This document shows positions 1 to 17,700 of a DNA stretch of 64,000 nt, piece by piece (the first letter of the stretch is position 1; each line of letters starts with the position of its first letter). Source of the DNA: Cucumis sativus (lineage: Eukaryota > Streptophyta > Magnoliopsida > Cucurbitales > Cucurbitaceae). The notes beneath the pieces are model-generated. The model was not told the DNA's origin. It saw nothing but the letters and a program-made list of their open reading frames with translations, and did not search any database. Where the stretch lies: contig NC_026657.2 of NCBI RefSeq assembly GCF_000004075.3, positions 3,286,001 to 3,350,000 of the forward strand, read 5' to 3'. Made by a program: the position numbers and the translations under genes.

Positions 1-19
1 GACATACATATTATGACAG

Positions 20-3867
<3,848 letters not shown>

Positions 3868-5212
3868 TTTGGTTTTGAAGAAGTTTGTTATTTTCTAATC
3901 TAAATTCTACTGTTTACAAGGATTATTATAATGGATTCTTCTTTCCTGATCTTTTCTTACCCTTTTTTCACCTTAAATTGTTTACAATAGAGTGATGCAA
4001 ATGCAAACTAGTTTGTAGAGATATTGCACAATTATGTTTATCTTTGTAAAAATGTCTCATTCGTCTCTTTAAATACATTAACTATATCATCCCACAAAAG
4101 TATAGAAAGGAGAGGCAACCCATTTGAAAAGTTAGGTGTTAAGACAAAGTTGGAAATATTAAATTTGCCTTATGGCATATATGTAATGTAGTCTTAAAGA
4201 ATTTCAACTAATTAATAATAAGAAAAAATAATTCATATCTACTCTACACTACCCTATTCAATATAGTTTTGGCTTAAAGTTTTAATTACATTAAATTAAA
4301 CCTAAACCCAAAACTAATAGGATTTTCTTTTCTTTTCTAATTGGGTTCACTCTTTTAAAATCTCAACTTAGAAAAAATTACGTTTTTGATCCCTAAATTT
4401 TCAAACTCGACGTTTCACAATCCCTAAAAGTTTGATTCTGTCTATAGCCAATTTTCATTTAATTACTAACGAAAACTTGACGTGACGCTATTTTCTCCCT
4501 CTCCTTGTTTTCCCACCATCGGTGATTTTATTGGAAAAAAGATTGAACTACAAACTCTAAAAGGAAATATACAAGGTTACAGTTTTTTTAGGTCAACACA
4601 ACACGTAGAGTGGGAGATTAATTCGGACAATTTCTTTAAATCAATGATATACATATCTTAATCAATTGAATTAGACCGACATTCGTGTAAAGTTAAAACC
4701 GTTCTTTACCATACTTTTATTATATAGCATTATTGTTTTGATAATTTCACATTCATGTAAAAATGAGTTGGCATTTGTATAAAGATGAAGAGATTCGTAT
4801 GCTTTAAAAGCTCAGCAATTGCAAGAGAAATACCTATTTTTGGAATATGCCATGAACAAAAATAAGAAGGATGAATTGGGTTCTATGAAATGGGACATAA
4901 ACCATATAACCATATCCGATCTTGGGTTATTCCTTTGTTTTTTTACAAGGTATGTTATTAAATCATTTACATTTCCTTACCATACTCATCCTTATAATTT
5001 CTTTATTAAACCATAATTTTTCACCATTTTTGCATCTTGGGTTTTCTCATCTCTCTTATAATGGGAAGAATCTCCCATCACTTACTATATGATAAAAATG
5101 AATATACCCAAAGTTTAATTCAACATTTATAACATAGTGAGGATTATTAATTATAAAAGCTAGTAAGAAATAGAGAAGAGTTAGGACATATTATTTCATG
5201 AGAATTAAGGCA
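3868..5212. other. Intergenic spacer between tandem subtilase genes
   Basis: AT-rich spacer holding the 3' flank of subtilase copy 1 and the promoter of copy 2. An open frame at 4819-5016 has no recognisable product. Around 4385-4450 there are phrases of the 'ccctaaattttcaaa' type seen in plant MITE-like repeats, but no element boundaries could be set. Confidence 0.6.
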
Positions 5213-8200
5213 ATGGAGGCTTTCAATCTTTCTCCATTGCTTCTTTCATTCCTTCTTTTTGCTTTGTTTCAAACATCCACCATTGCAACCAAGAAGGCTA
5301 GTCAATAAATTATTCAAATGTTTTTAAGGCTTTTTTTTAACCCTTCCGTTTTTCGTTTTTTGAAAATGAAGCCTACAAACACGCATGCCATCTCTAAAAT
5401 GTCATGCTATGTTATCTGTTTTCTACTCTTATTTTCAAAACCAAGTGAAATTTTAAAAAGTAAACAAAATAGTATTTAAAATCTTGTTTTTTCGCTTTTG
5501 GAACTTGGTTAAGATTTTAACTCTCGAACTTAAGAAAAAGAAAAAAAATACACTTAATTTTCAAAAACCAAAAATGAAAAACGAAGTGGTTATCAATCGG
5601 GGCTTAATGTTAATGTTTATTTCAAATGGGGCGCTTAAAATTTTTCTTTTATGTTGGTGCAGTCTTATATTGTTTATTTGGGATCACATTCACATGGGTT
5701 TAATCCTTCTTCAACTGATGCTCAAATTGCAACAGAATCTCACTTTAATTTGCTTGGATCCTTTTTGGGAAGGTGAAGTTTTTTACTTTCAAATCATTTA
5801 GTGCATATTTTGTATGGTTAGAATGCCTTGAATCTATAATTTGGCCTTCTTGAATCTATAATTTGGCCTTCGATTCTAGAGTGTAGAGGAGTATGTCATA
5901 TCTAAACTCTTCTAATCCTAGGCGTCTCAATAGTTTGAAATTTCATATTTTCTCTTTAATAATAAAGTTGTTATCTTCTTTTGTCCGTGGACTTCTAACA
6001 CACAATATATAAACCAAGTCAACTTCTATATCGGTTTCTCTAGTGTTTATGTTTTCTGTTTTCTTCGATCGTTGATTGCTTTGCATGTTTAACTCTCTCA
6101 CTTTGATATATGTACACTGTTTTTTGTGTTTCTAAGTACAGCAATGAAGAAGCTAAGGAAGCAATTTTCTACTCATACAATCGACACATCAATGGCTTTG
6201 CAGCTGTGGTAGATCAGAAAGTTGCTGAAGATTTAGCAAGTAAAATATTCATTTTTTGTTTTTTGTATTGAAAATTTGTGCTTGTTTTCCTCGCAACACG
6301 TAGAAAAAACTGTCTCGTTTGATAACTAGTTCGTTTTTAATTATCTGTTTTTAAGATTGATGTGTGTTCTTCCAATCTCTTTGGTGTGGTTTCACTTTTC
6401 TTCGAGAAACATTAGAATTCTTTGTCAAAATCTAAAAACAACTTTTCTAGGTTTGGTTTTTTAAAATATTGGAAGAAAACATCAACAACATAGCATAAAA
6501 CTTTTGAAGTGAAAGTAGAGTTCCAAGCTTTATTTTCAAAAATAAAAAACAAACGATGAAGGTTTAGTTTTTAAAATTTAAAAAATATGTGCTTGTTTTG
6601 CTCATAATTATTACTCATGATTTTCATATTTCTAATGTTAAGCATTTGAATTCTTAACCAAAGTGAGGTGATATTTATAAACAACAATACATAAAAACAG
6701 TAGTGGTATTTATAACCTTAATTCCCAAAAACAGAAAATAAAAAACCAACTGGATATCAAACAAAACTAAAAAAGTTACCAAACAATACCTATTTTTCTT
6801 AGTTGCTGAAAAATCGACTTCAATTTTAAAAACATATAAAAAGTAGATGACGATAAAAAAATGGTTATCAAACAAGACATACAATCTGTTGGGGTTAGTT
6901 TTCTACATCAATGTAATACCAATGGTGTTTTTCTCCTTTTTTCTTTTCTCTGTTAGAACACCCTGATGTGGTATCAGTACTTGAAAACAAAGGAAGAAAA
7001 CTTCACACAACAAATTCATGGAAGTTTCTTGGACTTGAGAATAATGGTGCAATTCCTTCAAACTCCCTTTGGAATCTTGCAAGTTTCGGTGAATCTACAA
7101 TCATTGGCAATCTTGACACAGGTTTTGTTCTGTTTCACTTTTTTTTTCTTTCAAGTTTTTAGATATAATTTTGCAATTTCTGTAATGGGTTTTTTCTTTT
7201 TTCGTGTGTGTATTGCATAATTGGAATGAAAACAGGTGTTTGGCCAGAATCAAAGAGCTTCAGTGATAAAGAATATGGACCTATCCCATCAAGGTGGAAG
7301 GGAAGTTGTGAAGGTGGCTCCAAATTTTATTGCAACAGGTCCTTTATACATCAATCTTTGCTTCATTACCCCCTCTTTTAATTCTTTGGTATTAAACAAG
7401 CACGGATACTTTAGTTTGACTAACTTGTACATACTTAATATCGATTGATTAATACACTTTGTTCGATGCATATTGAAGAACTGTTAAGGATATATACTAA
7501 GTAGACTTGGTAAGAAATAGGTTAACTTCACAAATTTGGTTCTTATGGTTTGAGTAAAGTTATAATTTAATCTCTATGGTTAATAATTAGAATTTAGTTT
7601 ATATGGTAGGAATTAAATAAAATCGTAGATAACAATTTTGCAATTTATCATATAAAATGTCTACCAAGTCCATCATTCGACATTCGATTTCTTTTGTCTA
7701 ATGGGTTTCAAAAATATTTAAAATTTGTTCGAGTTTTAGGAACCAAATAAACAAAAAGTTCGAAGTCTTATTAAGTGTAACACTTTCTAAAGTTCAAATT
7801 AACAAATATAGATCTAAAAGTTCATGGACTAAACTTGTAATTTAACATAACCTTCTGTTTTTTAATCACAGTACAAATGCATAAACCCTTGACGTATGAA
7901 GTTCATTCTTGTATAAAAAATGATAGTATTAAACTTGTCTCTAACTACCGTGCTTGTGTTAAGCTAGCTTGTTCTCTACATATGAAAACTTGTCCCTATC
8001 ATGTCTATGTTGTCGATCTAGCTAGTTCTCGTATTGTATGAAAACTTGTCCATATATCGTCTATGTCAATCTAGCTAGTTCTCAAATTGTATGAAAGCTT
8101 GCCCCCATCGTGTTTATATTGATCTAGCTAGTTCTCGTGTCGTAAGAGTATCTTGTATTGAACCTCCTTACAAAAACACAGGAAGCTAATTGGAGCAAGG

Positions 8201-11200
8201 TATTACAACAAAGGATATGCAGCCATTGTGGGACCTCTAAACTCAAGCTATGAATCAGCAAGGGACCATGAAGGGCATGGAACACACACATTATCAACAG
8301 CAGGAGGCCATTTTGTTCCAAATGCCAATTTATTTGGGTATGGTAATGGCACTGCAAAGGGAGGTTCCCCTAAAGCCCTTGTTGCTGCCTATAAAGTTTG
8401 TTGGCCACAAGTGCTCTTTTTTGGTGAGTGCTTTGACGCAGACATTCTTGCTGGCTTTGAAGCTGCCATTGGTGATGGAGTTGATGTTCTATCTGTTTCA
8501 CTTGGTGGAAGTCCATCTGATTTTGCCAAAGATTCAATATCTATAGGATCATTTCATGCAGTTCAAAATGGTATTGTTGTTGTTTGTTCTGCTGGAAACT
8601 CTGGCCCAACTCCTGGCTCTGTTTCTAATGTTGCACCATGGATTATAACTGTGGGAGCTAGCACTACTGACCGGCTTTATACGAGTTATGTTGCAATCGG
8701 AGACAAGAGGCACTTCAAGGTACTCTTCTAAGAAACAAAGATACTTTAGTTATGTCTCTAGCTAACTTAGTTGCTTTCATGTAATACCATCAACTTTGTT
8801 TCTTTTTCGTTCTGACTTATCCTTCGGACGTGGGTTTCCTCTAGCCCGACTGTTGTCTATTTGCTCTCTTGAACTCTTCTCTAGTTCCTCCTTATACAAA
8901 AAGGATCGTTTTGACGAGGGTGCTAAGAATGTGTCAACCTAGTTGAGATATTCAAGTTTACCTATTGGCTCCTATATTATTTAGTATCTTTCTCTCTATG
9001 AGTTAATGTCTCACTAACTAGCGTTGGCACATATACGAATATGTTAGTGATGGATAAAACTTTCTAGTTAATGTCAAAATTAGAAAAAAAAACAAGAATT
9101 TAGGTGAAAAACTTTAAATCTAGAGACAAACTACGAACTACCAGAAAGAAAGAAATTCACTATGTAAAAAATTATTACATTCACATAGAATTCTCTCCTC
9201 GATCAATTATTATAAAAACATTCTCTCAAAGTTTTTTTTGCCATTAATACCCTTTTTCAATCTCAAACGAGAGCATACAAAAAGGGAAGTTTAATTAAAG
9301 TTAACACACCAACCGTAACTCAGACAATTTGAAAACAAAGTTGCATGCTTCACTATGACTTCATCACTTTCTTTCAAACTTCTCGAATACTAATTGTCAT
9401 AATATATAATAATATAGGACAAAAACTATAGATTTTGAAAGCAAACTCGTCTGACTTGAATTTTTACTTCTAATATAAAAATGATATATATCTAATCTAT
9501 ATATTGGTAAACATGTATCCTTGCTCAATGTCTCTATATTGTGTCGTGTTTGTATTTTATATCAATATCCTTGCTTCTTAACTAATCATTTTAGTTCATG
9601 TATGATCTTCAACTATCAACACCAGGGTGCAAGTGTTTCTGATAAAAAATTGCCAGTTCAGAAGTTCTATCCATTGATCAGTTCTCTAGATGCAAAAGCC
9701 AAAAATGTCACGGACAACGATGCGTGAGTATATCTTCGTTTCAATTATATAAAATGCTCCCTTGAGTAGGTTTCAATCGTATTCTTAAACGTTGAAAACA
9801 ATAATTTAGTAATGTTTGGGGTGTAATTTTGAAATTGTTAAATCACTTTTGTCACATACAAAATCACTTCAAAACACTCTTTAAATATATCTTCTAAGTA
9901 ACTTTGAAAATGACTAAAGAGACTTTAACCATTTAGAGTCGCTTCCAGTCATTAGTTTTCTATATATATAGTTGAGAGCATAAGCTTTAAATGTTTTTAC
10001 TGTTACGAATGCCTTCCAAATTTTACAATCAGACATAGATAGGTACACGTTCGTTTTCATTTTAAACATTAGAATGAAACTTTTCAAAGTGATCTAAAAT
10101 GGCGTTATATATAACCGAAACCTAAGATATAAAGTTCAAAGTCTTTTCATGGTAATAACAAGAACAAAAATGAGATTTAAGAGAAAATTTGACTGTGTTG
10201 TTATAATTATTGTAGGCTACTATGTGAAGAAGGGTCTCTTGATCCTAAAAAGGTAAACGGGAAGATTATAATTTGCCTTAGAGGAGACAATGCAAGAGTG
10301 GCCAAAGGTTATGTGGCTGCTAAAGCAGGTGCTGTTGGGATGATTCTTGCTAATGCTGAGGAAAATGGGGATGAAATTTTGGCTGATGCACATTTGCTTC
10401 CTGCTTCTCATATAACCTATTCTGATGGCCAATTAGTCTACCAATACATCAACTCTACCAAGTAAATTTTACTATCTTCTTCTTCTATCACAACTCCTAT
10501 GTTGGTTAAATAAATGATTACACACGTCTAAGTTTGAAAAGAGATCCTAATTGCATGTAAATAATAAAGCAAAGAAATGAATAGAGGTGCAATGTACTGT
10601 CTATAGAATTAATTTTTAAAAACCAAATAGAACCTTAGAGGTTCGTTAGACATCATCTTTTTATCTCCAAAGATTCATTAGACACAAACTTAAAATTTCA
10701 AATACGACGAAAGCACTCATAGAACTCATATGACATATTTTATACTATGAACTAGAATTCCAATGGCTTACATGACACACGTAAGGACAGAGGAAGGAAT
10801 CAAACCAGCACCAGTTATGGCTTCATTCTCGTCAAGAGGTCCCAACACAGTCGATCCATCAATACTCAAGGTTAGGTTAAAATGTCCTGAATCAGTTATC
10901 TAAAACTTTGAATTATCAATGCATCATTATGCTTTATCTTATATCTAATATATATACTAAATCTCATGTGTTGGTTGGTTTTCTTGTATGATTAGTTTAG
11001 ATAAATGTACAAAATTCAATAACAATATCCAGATCAGAAATCATAAGATTTTTGTTTATAATATTTTCAGCCAGATATAACAGCACCAGGTGAGAATATA
11101 TTAGCAGCTTATAGTAGAGATGCATCACCAACAGGGACAGATTTTGATAAACGTAGAGTGCCATTTAATGTTGAATCTGGGACTTCTATGTCATGCCCTC

Positions 11201-12770
11201 ATGTTTCTGGGATTGTTGGTCTTCTCAAAACACTTTATCCTAAATGGAGTCCTGCTGCTATTAGATCTGCTATCATGACCACAGGTACATTTTTTCTTTC
11301 TTAATTATTTTCTTCAATCATTCTTCTTTTTATATACAGTTGAACTGCAAATTATCTTAAGTGGGTTTGATGACAATTAGGAGAAAATAAGTTCAATTTT
11401 CCATCCCGAGCATTCCATAATGATATATCTAGATTATAGCATGATACTGTCTATTTTAGACATTACTTTAGGGATTTTGTTTTTTGTTTCACCTAGAAAG
11501 GCTTAAAGCATGGAAGATTATTGCATCTCATCTAAATAACTTCTCGTTTATTATTGATATGGAAGATTATTGCAATTTGGTTTGCCGATGTATTAAGCTA
11601 ACCGTAGGTCAAATTAGATTAGTTTAGTGGTATTCATCTCTAAAGGTCGGAGATACAACCCCCTGTAGTTGTATTAAAAAAAGCTAATTATAGTTGAGGT
11701 AACTACACATAGTTACACAATCGGTTTAATAACTATATTTAATAGAGATGGTTATGCTCACTTAGCAAAATGTGAAACTTTGGTCGTGCACTCTTACAAC
11801 TCTCCCATCCAAATGAAGGACCGTCAAAAGGTCTCCTCTCAAATAGTACGTCATCCATTCATGTGTACTTCCAAGTCAACTCTCGTTCCCTCAAATCCAT
11901 TTCTTGTCCAAAATTAGCTCAACCATGGATCATAATGATTATGTGATAACTCACTTTTTTTTCATCTAGGCACACCAGTACCAGTAAGTATAAGGGGCAT
12001 GACTCTAATGATATAAATAATAGTGTAAATATCAGTAAGCATAACAAATTGTGAATAGTGTAAATATCATGTAAATGATAAACATGTGAACTTGCTTAAA
12101 GTTGATAATACAAGCATTGTATAATTGAGCTGTGTTCATTTTGACTTACATCGACATTTTAAACGTTGGATGTTTACATAATTTTGCATTTAAGAAACAT
12201 TTGACTTAAATCTTGGCAGCTGGAACAAAGGCCAATGACTTGACTCCAATACTAAGCACAAATCAAGAGAAAGCAAATGCATTCGCATATGGTGCAGGCC
12301 ATGTTAGTCCAAACAGAGCAGCAGATCCAGGCCTTGTTTATGATCTTTCCACTAAGGACTATTTGAATTACTTATGTGCTCAAGGCTACAACACTGCACA
12401 AATCAAACAATTCTCCAATGACACTTCATTCGTTTGTTCGAAATCATTCAAACTAACCGATCTCAACTACCCGTCGATCTCGATCCCAATTTTGGAGTAT
12501 GATGTTGCCGTGAAGATCAAAAGGAAACTGAAGAATGTGGGAAGTCCAGGCACATATGTTGTTCAAGTCAAAGAGCCACTAGGGGTTTCGGTTTCGGTTG
12601 AGCCAACTAGTTTGAAGTTCACTGGAATTGATGAAGAGAAGAGTTTTCGAGTTGTATTGAAGAGTTATGAGCCTAATGGTTCTGGTCCAAAGTATCTGTT
12701 TGGGAAACTTGAATGGTCCGATGGGAAGCATCGTGTTAGAAGTCCAATTGTAGTGAGATTAGGTGGATGA
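5213..12770 (+). CDS. Subtilisin-like serine protease, SBT5/AIR3 type (copy 2, complete)
   Basis: Complete 773-aa pre-pro-subtilase. Exons: 5213-5296, 5663-5772, 6142-6239, 6957-7121, 7236-7338, 8182-8719, 9626-9723, 10216-10461, 10756-10870, 11071-11284, 12220-12770 (2322 nt, stop included). Residues 1-26 are a hydrophobic signal peptide; about 29-115 form the I9 inhibitor propeptide, starting [12 protein letters not shown]. The catalytic residues are Asp151 (GNLDTG), His219 (GHGTH), Asn326 (oxyanion hole) and Ser558 (SGTSMSCPH). A PA-like insert occupies about 365-480 and an Fn3-like domain the last ~180 residues. Length is typical of SBT5.3-like proteins. Substrate cannot be read from sequence. 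The first intron (5297-5662) needs a GC donor, AAG/GCTAGT; the nearby GT at 5301 would shift the frame. The start is the only ATG giving a signal peptide in phase. It is a tandem duplicate of the preceding gene. Confidence 0.95.
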
Positions 12771-14233
12771 TCATTATATTTGGGATGAGTACTATGCTCA
12801 AGTCAGCTGGATGGGACCATTGTTTTGGTTGTGCTAGCACATTCTTATGGAAAATTCTTCTCTTGTTCACAGTGTGTCGTTAATTATGTACTCATGTTCA
12901 ATGATAATGGATTTCTCTTTGCTTTCACTTTTTGCATAAAATAGAGTAATAGAAAGTTGAATTAAGAGAAAATTTCAAACACTTTGTAGAAACTGCAGCA
13001 TTTGAGCCACTTGAGGCCAACTACAAAATGAAAATGGAATGGATGCCACACGAAGACTTTTGGGAGAGTAAATTGATTCCATGCCTTGTCTCAATTAAAT
13101 TTATTTGTCTTTTCATATGTTCGTATTTTTTTTCTTTACAATATGTGGAAGGAGAGAATTTAATTTTTTACTTCGTAGTTGTAGTACACAAACGTTATGC
13201 AGTTGAATTATATTCATTTTAGCTATGATCGTAGTTTTAAATACACCAATTGTATTTGTAAAAAAAAATCAACATATTCATCATCCTTGCCGAACAAAAG
13301 AACAAAAGAAAGTTGAAATTCAATGCTTATTAGTTAATTAAAAATAATTATAAAGTCAAATTCTAAAAATAATTAATAATTTATTGATGAAGAAAATAAA
13401 ACTTTATTAATTATTAATTTGAAGTGATTGCAAAATTAAGTGTGTAGCAACTTTTAAAGAATTATAAATATAATAAAATCAATCAAAGGACGCATACATA
13501 TCTACTAAATACTTTCAATCTCACATCTCCGCAGTACTAAAACCACTATAAAGACTTTTGAACACTACTTGTAGTGTAATATAATCCAAAACTCATGTTA
13601 TGATTGAACACTTTGGCCAAATCTGTAATACTAAACTCATTATGTTATAGTAGCTTTCCATTTTTCCAATTATTTTCACGTTTTACAATTCCATTTTCAT
13701 TTCGTCTTCAATTTCACATACATTCAAATAATCACTTTGATTTTCTCATTAGTTTTGATTAGATTACAACTCCCAAAGAGTCCTTAAATACTTGAAAGTT
13801 TTTCCTCCATTCTATAAAACTAAATGCATATTTTTTGTCCCATAAAATTCCAATTCCCAATGCAAATATGTAGAGTTGTTTTTTTAAAATATTTAAAAAT
13901 ACAAAATAAATTAAAATATTTATAAATTATAACAAAACCATCGTAGCTATTGAATATTTGTTATATACAAGAGGTAAATATTTTATAAAATTTGCTATCT
14001 TTTTTTATAATTCTCCTAGATAATATTTTTAAAATTAATTCACAAAAACAATATGAAAATATAATTTTAAAATTCAGAGTGAAAATGTTAATAAAAAAAA
14101 AAGCTAGTAATATGAACTAAAATTAAGATTTATCCAAAGTTTAATAACCAAAATTCATTGGTTTTAATTTTTTTAAAAATAATTTGACATTTTGTAATTA
14201 TTTAACGAATTTCAAATTTTTTGTTTGAACTTT
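12771..14233. other. Intergenic, AT-rich
   Basis: 3' flank of the subtilase, then very AT-rich DNA with A and T runs. Only a half-copy of the foldback MITE family (13433-13487, listed separately) is recognisable. The frame at 13028-13222 shows no known product. Confidence 0.6.
13433..13487. mobile_element. Fragment of foldback MITE family
   Basis: Carries the family arm 'aattaagtgtgtagcaac' followed by 'aaagaattataaatataataaa', matching the arm at 42520-42602 and, less closely, those near 44.5 and 46.0 kb. Only one arm is visible, so this is a truncated copy. Confidence 0.5.
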
Positions 14234-14720
14234 GTTTGATTCAAAACGGAGAGTGAAAGAAGAGAAAAAGGGAAAAGGCTCTCTCACTCTTCTTCTATCT
14301 CTGTCACTCATCTTCCATTTTTTGCCCTCTCGATCTTCAATTACTCTCACCCTTCAGCCATTTTCCCTCAAGAACTCTTCCTCGCTCTCTCACTCCTGAT
14401 TTCACTCTGTTTAATTTGCAAAACACGTACACCCAAATTGCTCATTCCTTCTTCCCCTCTTCGTTTCACTCCGATCATCTAATGTTCTAGCTGCACCACT
14501 AACTGAAATTCTTTGGGTGGAGGGAGGGGGTTTTTTGAAATGGGTCTTTGGAAAACGCCATGTTAAACCAATCTTAGGTGCCCCCATCAGCCTGTACTGC
14601 GCTGAATTCTAAGAAGGTGGGAAATTTTCTCACATTTCAGTTCCTGGGAACTCTCAGATTCTCTCCATCTTGTTGGGGTCTAAGGAAATTTGGTTACAAC
14701 TGAATTGAAGTTGAGAAACT
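14234..14720 (+). promoter_or_regulatory. Proximal promoter and 5' leader of GCP2
   Basis: A sharp change from AT-rich DNA to pyrimidine-rich sequence (CTCTCTCACTC, TTCTTC blocks at 14280-14420), typical of plant 5' untranslated leaders, ends at the ATG at 14721. The transcription start was not determined. Confidence 0.5.
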
Positions 14721-17700
14721 ATGGAAAGTACAGCTTCTACATCGATTTCAAGTCCTTCGACTCCTCGTTGGAACCTCGAGAGGCCCTTTCTCACTGGCCG
14801 TTTTCACCAGGTTTCTACTTCTTCTCCTTTTTATTTATTTATTCACGTTTAGTTTCTTCCATATCGAACAGAAATGTATCTGTATTTTGAGAAGAATAGG
14901 GTCTAAGCTATGCCATTATGTGAATTCCGAGTTGGAGAGACTTAATTGGAGCTTCTGCAATTGGATTAGTATCAATTACTCCTGTTATGTATTTTAGTTG
15001 TTCCTGAATTTCTTTTTCTGCTATGAGTTATGATCATTGTAGTTTTGATTCTTTTGTTGGTCTGTTGTATAGAAATTGAGTACTCGCTTTGTGATTTTCT
15101 CTTTTTGTTTTCAAAATTATACTCCAGGAAGCAAAAACTACTTCTCGTTTTGCTGAATTAAAGTTGGATTCCTTCAGGTAAATGACATTTTAATAAAATG
15201 TATTTTTATCTTATCTCTTTACTCCTTTTTTAGTGCACAGAGTTATTACTACTTGAAAGAGTACTTATAGTACACTTTAAAATTCAATTTTCTCAGCAAT
15301 GGGGGCCTGGAAAAGGCCATAGGCTGTTATGATGCTGCAATTCAGGTATGATTTTCCTTTATGACGAGGTGTTAACTACTTCCTGTCAAACTTGAGGAAC
15401 TTATTACAACTTGGATCTGTTCTATAGGTTGTACTACAAGTTCTTGAGTTCTAAACTCGAGCAACTTATTGTAATTTTGTAATATAGTTCGATATTTGAT
15501 TGTTCTTGAATCCCTTGTTCTGACATGAAATTGTTTCTCGTTATTATTTTTTATCTTTACATTTTCATCGCGATGTCTGACACTAGTAATTGTGTTCTGT
15601 CATGCCTATATTTGTAGGAACTTATTGTAATTGATGATCTCCTCTCTGCTCTGCTTGGAATTGAGGGACGCTATATTTCAATTAAACGAGTTCATGGCAA
15701 GGAGAATGAAGTTTCTTTCCAGGTTGAGGCATCTATGGATTTGACTCTTCAGGTAGCAATTTTGAAGGCATAAACTTAAAGTTACTACAATTGCTGGTGT
15801 TTATTTATTTGTTATTATTTTCTGCATTTGTAGGTGTGATTTGTGATTAGTATGTTACGAATCAAGTTTTGTTTTCAAGCCTCTAACTATCTTGATATTG
15901 TGCTTCCAAGTGATAATTAACTCATTTTTAGCTGGTGCAGATCATAAATAAATAAATAAGTTGAATGAGACATCAGTAAATTGTGTATTGTGGATGTTTA
16001 AGTTCTTTGCAAGCATACTGTATGTGACCTCAAATTGGAGTGCCTGGCACAAATCCTTTTGCAACATCCCCTCTCTTCTTTTCTTTGTAGACTGGAGGCC
16101 TTTCATTTGAGAGGCCCTTTTCTCATCACCTCGAGAGGCCCTTTTCTCATCCACAAGCCTTTATGTTGTTTTTCTCTCTCTGTTTTTGAATATGGCATTT
16201 TTCAATCCTTATTAAAAAAACATAGTTAGTTTAGATCTTCTTATGGAGTGTGGAAATAATTATCAGAGTTTGTTATCTTTTTGGAACAGAATTAGCTAGT
16301 AGACTTTGTAATTTTATACACGTTTTGACATCTCATGATAATTTCTTTGCAGTGGTTTGTACTTTACATTGATCAAATGTAGGGGATCCGTAGATACCGT
16401 ATTGCTATAATGTTGATGATTTTGTAAGTAGCTTAGTGAGTTGCATGCGGTAAAGCATCATTCATTTTGTTCTTCCTGGGATATGCGTCAACCATTAATC
16501 ATATTTCTATATGGAAGTTTAAAGATTTTATTGAACAATGCAATTTGTAATAATTTCCATGATATGCAAAAACTTGAACTATGACAATTACAATCACGCT
16601 CACTATGAATTATTAATATTTTCATCTGATTTTGATGTTGGGACTAAACTCTTCTTATGCTAATTAAGGCTAATATTGCAGGAATTGGCAAAAAGAATAT
16701 TTCCTCTGTGTGAGAGCTTTCTGTTCATTAGTCAGTTTGTTGAATCAAGATCTCAGTTCAAAAAGGGCTTAGTTAATCATGCCTTTGCTGCTGCACTTAG
16801 AGCTCTCCTTCTAGTAAGTACTTCATTTCTTTGGAAAGAAAAAAGCTCTGATGTAAAATTTTTATCCTTCTGAGTAAAGCTGGAAAAAAGCCTTCATATT
16901 CTTTCTATTTTATGAGCACATCCTTATACTGGGAAAAAAAACCGTGCAAGGTAGTGGGAGATGATTTTTGGAAACAACATATTAGAACCACACAACGCCT
17001 TCCTTTTTCTATTACATTTTTCGTCTTTTAATGTTGAAAAGAACAATATTCGTCAAGAATGAATAAGAGAATATAAAAGAGTAATGCAAAAAAAGGAAAA
17101 TCTAGTCCGAAAGAACCAAATGAACTACAAAAAGTAGAAAAGCACAAGAAAATTACAAAAAGGGGCTCCCCTTCAAAGGATAGTTATCACATGCAGGACT
17201 GTTGTTTTTCATGGTGGTCGGAGAAAATCAATGGCGGCTATCGGTTAAAGGGTGAAGGGAGAAGGGGGAGGAGAGAGCGTCCCTTTTGTTGTATTCTTTT
17301 TCAATGTCTGACCATGAGCATTTCTGGTGCTTGGTCGATCTGACGCTTATGTTCATCTTGATGAGATGTCCTTTTTAACTCCTAAATGAAAGCTAAACTG
17401 ATTGACAATAATTTGGACAGGTTCTTGGTGCAAGGAAAGAGAGTAGCCATAGCTTAGGCTGTCCTTGCTAGCATTAGAAATAGATGGTGAAAACCCCTTT
17501 GGACACTATTAGTCGAGTACTTGCAGATGGCTAGATCAATCAGTTTCAGGATTTAGGGAAGGAAAAAGTCCCGCTTCCATGGTGCCAGGCTGCTATTCTG
17601 ATACTTCTACAAGAACAGAAGAGAAGGTTTGTCATTTAACAAATCATTGTCAATGAGGAGCTTTTCCTATTCTAGAACTTCTGTTAGAACCTTGGGAGAC

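Noticed and set aside
11595-11680. tRNA-like A and B box arrangement in subtilase copy 2 intron 10
   Set aside because: The A-box-like TAGTTTAGTGGT and the weak B-box-like GGTCGGAGATACAACC do not fold as a tRNA and no second copy was found in the window, so a SINE call is not supported.
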